A DNA stretch of 8,459 bases from Bacteroidales bacterium (lineage in GTDB: Bacteria > Bacteroidota > Bacteroidia > Bacteroidales > UBA12077). The position numbers and the translations under genes are program-made. Shown here in pieces: positions 5,801-8,459 of the stretch. Where the stretch lies: the NCBI GenBank assembly GCA_003446015.1, contig DMBU01000047.1:1-8459 (forward strand). The letters are read 5' to 3'. Position 1 is the first letter of the stretch, and each line of letters starts with the position of its first letter. The notes under the pieces were generated by a model. It saw only the letters and a list, made by a program, of their open reading frames with translations, did not search any database and had not been told where the DNA came from.

Positions 5801-8459
5801 ATGTTAAAAAAATATAAAATACAATTGATAGCTGCAATACTAATAAGTTTACTTAATTGTAGCCGTATTTATTCCCAGGAGACGCAAAACTTTATCATCG
5901 AGAAAGTTTATACATCGGGTACAACAGTACCCACAACAGGTATAAGCGATAAAAATATCTCGGTAAATTATTTCGACGGATTAGGCCGCCCGATTCAGTC
6001 AGTTCAGGTTGCAGCAAGTCCCGATGGTAAGGATGTGATTCAACACATTGCTTACGATGATCTGGGCCGCGAATCGAAAAAGTTTTTACCGTATGTTTCG
6101 AACTATGCTGGTGGATATTACAGAGATAATGCAGCAACTGAACAAGAAGCATTTTATGATCCTTTAACAGTTCCAGAAAATATTGCAGATGATATAAATC
6201 CCTGGGCCGATATTGTATTCGAAGAGTCTCCCTTAAATAGGGTTTTGGAACAGGGAGCTCCAGGTACTGCTTGGCAAACAAATGGTATTGAAGCCGATCA
6301 TGCAGTACATTTTACCTACCAAACCAATGCTGGCGAGGTAAAATTATTTGAACTTGATGCAGGTAATAATTTGATTGTAAATGGAGATTATACTTCTGCC
6401 AAATTATATAAAACCGGAACACGCGACGAAAATGAGGTCTGGAGCTACGAGTACAAGGATTTACTTGGTCGGGTTGTTCTGAAAGTAACTGATCCGGCAA
6501 ACTTAAATCTTCAAACCTATTACGTTTACGACGATTTCGGATTATTGCGTTATGTAATTCCTCCAAAAGCTGTTGAAGAAATCGGAACACAAACAACAGG
6601 TGCGATCGCACAAGCTGTTTTAGATAATTTGTGTTATTATTACGAATATGACGGGCGCAAACGCATGAGTATAAAAAAACTTCCCGGAGCTGATCCTGTA
6701 TATATGGTTTACGATAATCGCGATCGATTAGTATTGACACAAGATGGTAATCTCCGTAACGATAATAAATGGATGTTTACCAAGTATGATCAACTGAACC
6801 GACATATATTAACCGGTATTTATGATTATGGCGATACCATTTGCCAATCGAATATGCAGATATATGTAAATACTCAATTCGAAACATTAAACTATTTTGA
6901 AGTTTATGATGGTTCTCTCACTGATTTAGGATATACGAACCAATCCTTTCCTCAGTTAGACTCAAACGATGAAATACTTTCAGCAACCTTTTATGATAAT
7001 TACAATTTCGATATTGATTCAATAGGTGACTATGAAAATGTTCGGGCTTATGCTGAATCCATTGATGACGCTGACTATCACGTTTCAGATATTAATTATG
7101 CAGTAAAAGGACTGGTAACCGGAACCTTAACAAAAGTGCTGGGAACAACCGATCGTTACCTCTTATCAGTAAACCTATACGACGATAAATACCGTGTAAT
7201 TAGAACTTATGTAGAGAATTACCTGGGTGGTGAAGATTTGTTTTTAAGTAAATACAATTTTATTGGTACAGTACTAAAAACCAAACAAATTCATGTTAAG
7301 AATTCAGGAGCTACCCCTGTAACCATAAACCAGGAATTTGAATACGATCATGCATTCCGATTATTGAAAGCGTATCATCAGGTTGAGGGTAATGGCGACT
7401 CTGTATTAATGGCCGAAATGGAGTACAATGAGCTCGGGCAGTTAATAAGTAAAAGGTTACATGAAGGTTTGCAGAATGTAAACTTTGAATATAACATACG
7501 GGGTTGGTTAACTAGTATTAATGATCCTACAGAATTGCAGAAGCCCGATGATCCTGAAGATTTATTTGCCATGCAACTAGGCTATAACGAAGATATAGGT
7601 TTAGGTGCCGATCCTCAATACAATGGAAATATCTCTGCCATGGAATGGTTAAACAGTAGCGAATCGGTAAATCATGGATATGCATTCGATTACGATGAGG
7701 TAAACCGCTTAACCAAAGGAGACCATATTGAGAATGGAACTAACAATACCAAATTTGATCTTGCCCTGGTCGATTATGATGAGAACGGAAACATTTTGCA
7801 TTTAAACCGTTTTGGTGACACAGGTTCAATTGATGAACTTACTTATGAGTACGAAGATGCTTCTGCAAATTACACCAATCAATTACAACAAGTCGATGAT
7901 GCCTCAGGTATTGCTGATGGTTTTGACGATGCAGCAGGTGTTGACTATGCGTATGACAACAACGGAAATTTAATTAACGATAATAATAAAGGCATAGCAA
8001 GCATCCGTTATAATTATTTAAATTTACCTGAAGAAATTGACTTTGGTAGTGGTGAAAAAATAAATTATATTTACGATGCAGCAGGAGTAAAACATGCTAA
8101 ACTGGTGAGCGATATAAGTGCAGGTGATGAATATAAATATTACATAGGCAATATGGAATACAACAACGCACAGGAGCTGGAATATATACATACCGACGAA
8201 GGCCGAGTTCGTTTGGCCGGAGGCGATTATGTATACGATTATTACCTAAAAGATCACTTAGGTAACACAAGAGTTGTATTCAACCAGAATGCTTCGGGGC
8301 AGTTGGAAGTAGAGCAAATCGATAATTACTATCCATTTGGAATGCGATTTAACCAGGCACCAGTAGTAGCAGATCAAACTACCCAATACATGTACAATGG
8401 CAAAGAATTACAAGAAGACCATGGTATGGATTGGTATGATTATGGTTTTCGTATGTACG
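5801..8459 (+). CDS. Rhs protein with DUF6443 and Rhs-associated core (3'-truncated by window)
   Basis: The frame is open from ATG 5801 to the window edge (886 residues). It begins with a Sec signal peptide, MLKKYKIQLIAAILISLL, with probable cleavage after YSQ near residue 26. LLNC resembles a lipobox, but asparagine before the cysteine makes a lipoprotein unlikely. DUF6443 covers roughly residues 35-165 (NYFDGLGRPIQSVQ at 56, YDDLGRE at 85, FLPY). About ten YD-type motifs follow, for example YDDFG 243, YDNRDR 304, YDQLNR 329, YDEVNRL 631, YDENGN 659, YDNNGN 718 and YDAAG 758. The Rhs-associated core starts near 810 with YYLKDHLGNTRVVF, YYPFGM (843), YNGKELQ (865) and WYDYGFRMY, where the window cuts it just before the expected DPxxGR segment. 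In Rhs/TccC proteins this region caps a YD-repeat shell around a variable C-terminal domain. Whether this one carries a toxin tip cannot be seen. It follows the BACON-bearing gene by 25 bp. Its DNA is clearly more GC-rich in places than that gene. Confidence 0.9.
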   Translation, partial: MLKKYKIQLIAAILISLLNCSRIYSQETQNFIIEKVYTSGTTVPTTGISDKNISVNYFDGLGRPIQSVQVAASPDGKDVIQHIAYDDLGRESKKFLPYVSNYAGGYYRDNAATEQEAFYDPLTVPENIADDINPWADIVFEESPLNRVLEQGAPGTAWQTNGIEADHAVHFTYQTNAGEVKLFELDAGNNLIVNGDYTSAKLYKTGTRDENEVWSYEYKDLLGRVVLKVTDPANLNLQTYYVYDDFGLLRYVIPPKAVEEIGTQTTGAIAQAVLDNLCYYYEYDGRKRMSIKKLPGADPVYMVYDNRDRLVLTQDGNLRNDNKWMFTKYDQLNRHILTGIYDYGDTICQSNMQIYVNTQFETLNYFEVYDGSLTDLGYTNQSFPQLDSNDEILSATFYDNYNFDIDSIGDYENVRAYAESIDDADYHVSDINYAVKGLVTGTLTKVLGTTDRYLLSVNLYDDKYRVIRTYVENYLGGEDLFLSKYNFIGTVLKTKQIHVKNSGATPVTINQEFEYDHAFRLLKAYHQVEGNGDSVLMAEMEYNELGQLISKRLHEGLQNVNFEYNIRGWLTSINDPTELQKPDDPEDLFAMQLGYNEDIGLGADPQYNGNISAMEWLNSSESVNHGYAFDYDEVNRLTKGDHIENGTNNTKFDLALVDYDENGNILHLNRFGDTGSIDELTYEYEDASANYTNQLQQVDDASGIADGFDDAAGVDYAYDNNGNLINDNNKGIASIRYNYLNLPEEIDFGSGEKINYIYDAAGVKHAKLVSDISAGDEYKYYIGNMEYNNAQELEYIHTDEGRVRLAGGDYVYDYYLKDHLGNTRVVFNQNASGQLEVEQIDNYYPFGMRFNQAPVVADQTTQYMYNGKELQEDHGMDWYDYGFRMY

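Noticed and set aside
5863..5874. Lipobox at LLNC in the second Rhs protein
   Set aside because: The residue before the cysteine is asparagine rather than G, A or S, and a normal signal peptidase I site (YSQ) follows.
5895..6740. Two long antisense frames (128 and 142 codons) opposite the second Rhs gene
   Set aside because: They lie wholly within a frame with clear DUF6443 and YD motifs. Their translations are low-complexity and rich in L, R, H and Y, with no recognisable domain, as expected of a shadow frame.
7378..7572. 64-codon minus strand frame within the second Rhs gene
   Set aside because: The opposite strand has continuous YD-motif coding; nothing supports a gene here.

Overview
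The window looks like a Bacteroidota chromosome segment. It is AT-rich, has no Shine-Dalgarno sequences before its starts, and carries large secreted Rhs/YD-repeat proteins of the type found in that phylum (DUF6443, BACON and InlB-like repeat modules). A Marinilabiliales/Prolixibacteraceae-type host is plausible, but that is a guess from overall resemblance.

Layout. Positions 1-149, minus strand, hold the 5'-truncated end of a HAD-family nucleotidase of the YjjG type. Its N-terminal part is missing, and an in-frame stop lies just upstream of the first methionine. Positions 165-465 are a very AT-rich non-coding stretch with several small dyad symmetries and a weak candidate promoter. Positions 466-5775 (+) encode a 1769-residue secreted protein in four parts: an SpvB/Rhs-like N-terminal shell region, a short YD-repeat segment ending where such proteins commonly end, seven InlB_B-like beta repeats, and a C-terminal BACON domain. 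After 25 bp, a second Rhs protein starts at 5801 (+) and runs off the right edge. It has a signal peptide, DUF6443, about ten YD-type motifs, and an Rhs-associated core cut just before the usual DPxxGR-type signature.

How the genes fit together. The two + strand genes are close, co-directional and complementary. The first has the shell-like N-terminus but no Rhs core; the second has the core but no SpvB-like N-terminus. This recalls the division between B (TcaC/SpvB-like) and C (TccC/Rhs-like) subunits of Tc toxins. I infer a cell-surface or secreted two-part YD-repeat system in which the first protein also carries a repeat stalk and a putative carbohydrate-binding tip. Any variable tip or toxin domain of the second protein, and any immunity gene, would lie to the right of this window. 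The two genes differ visibly in base composition, so the pair may not share a single recent history.
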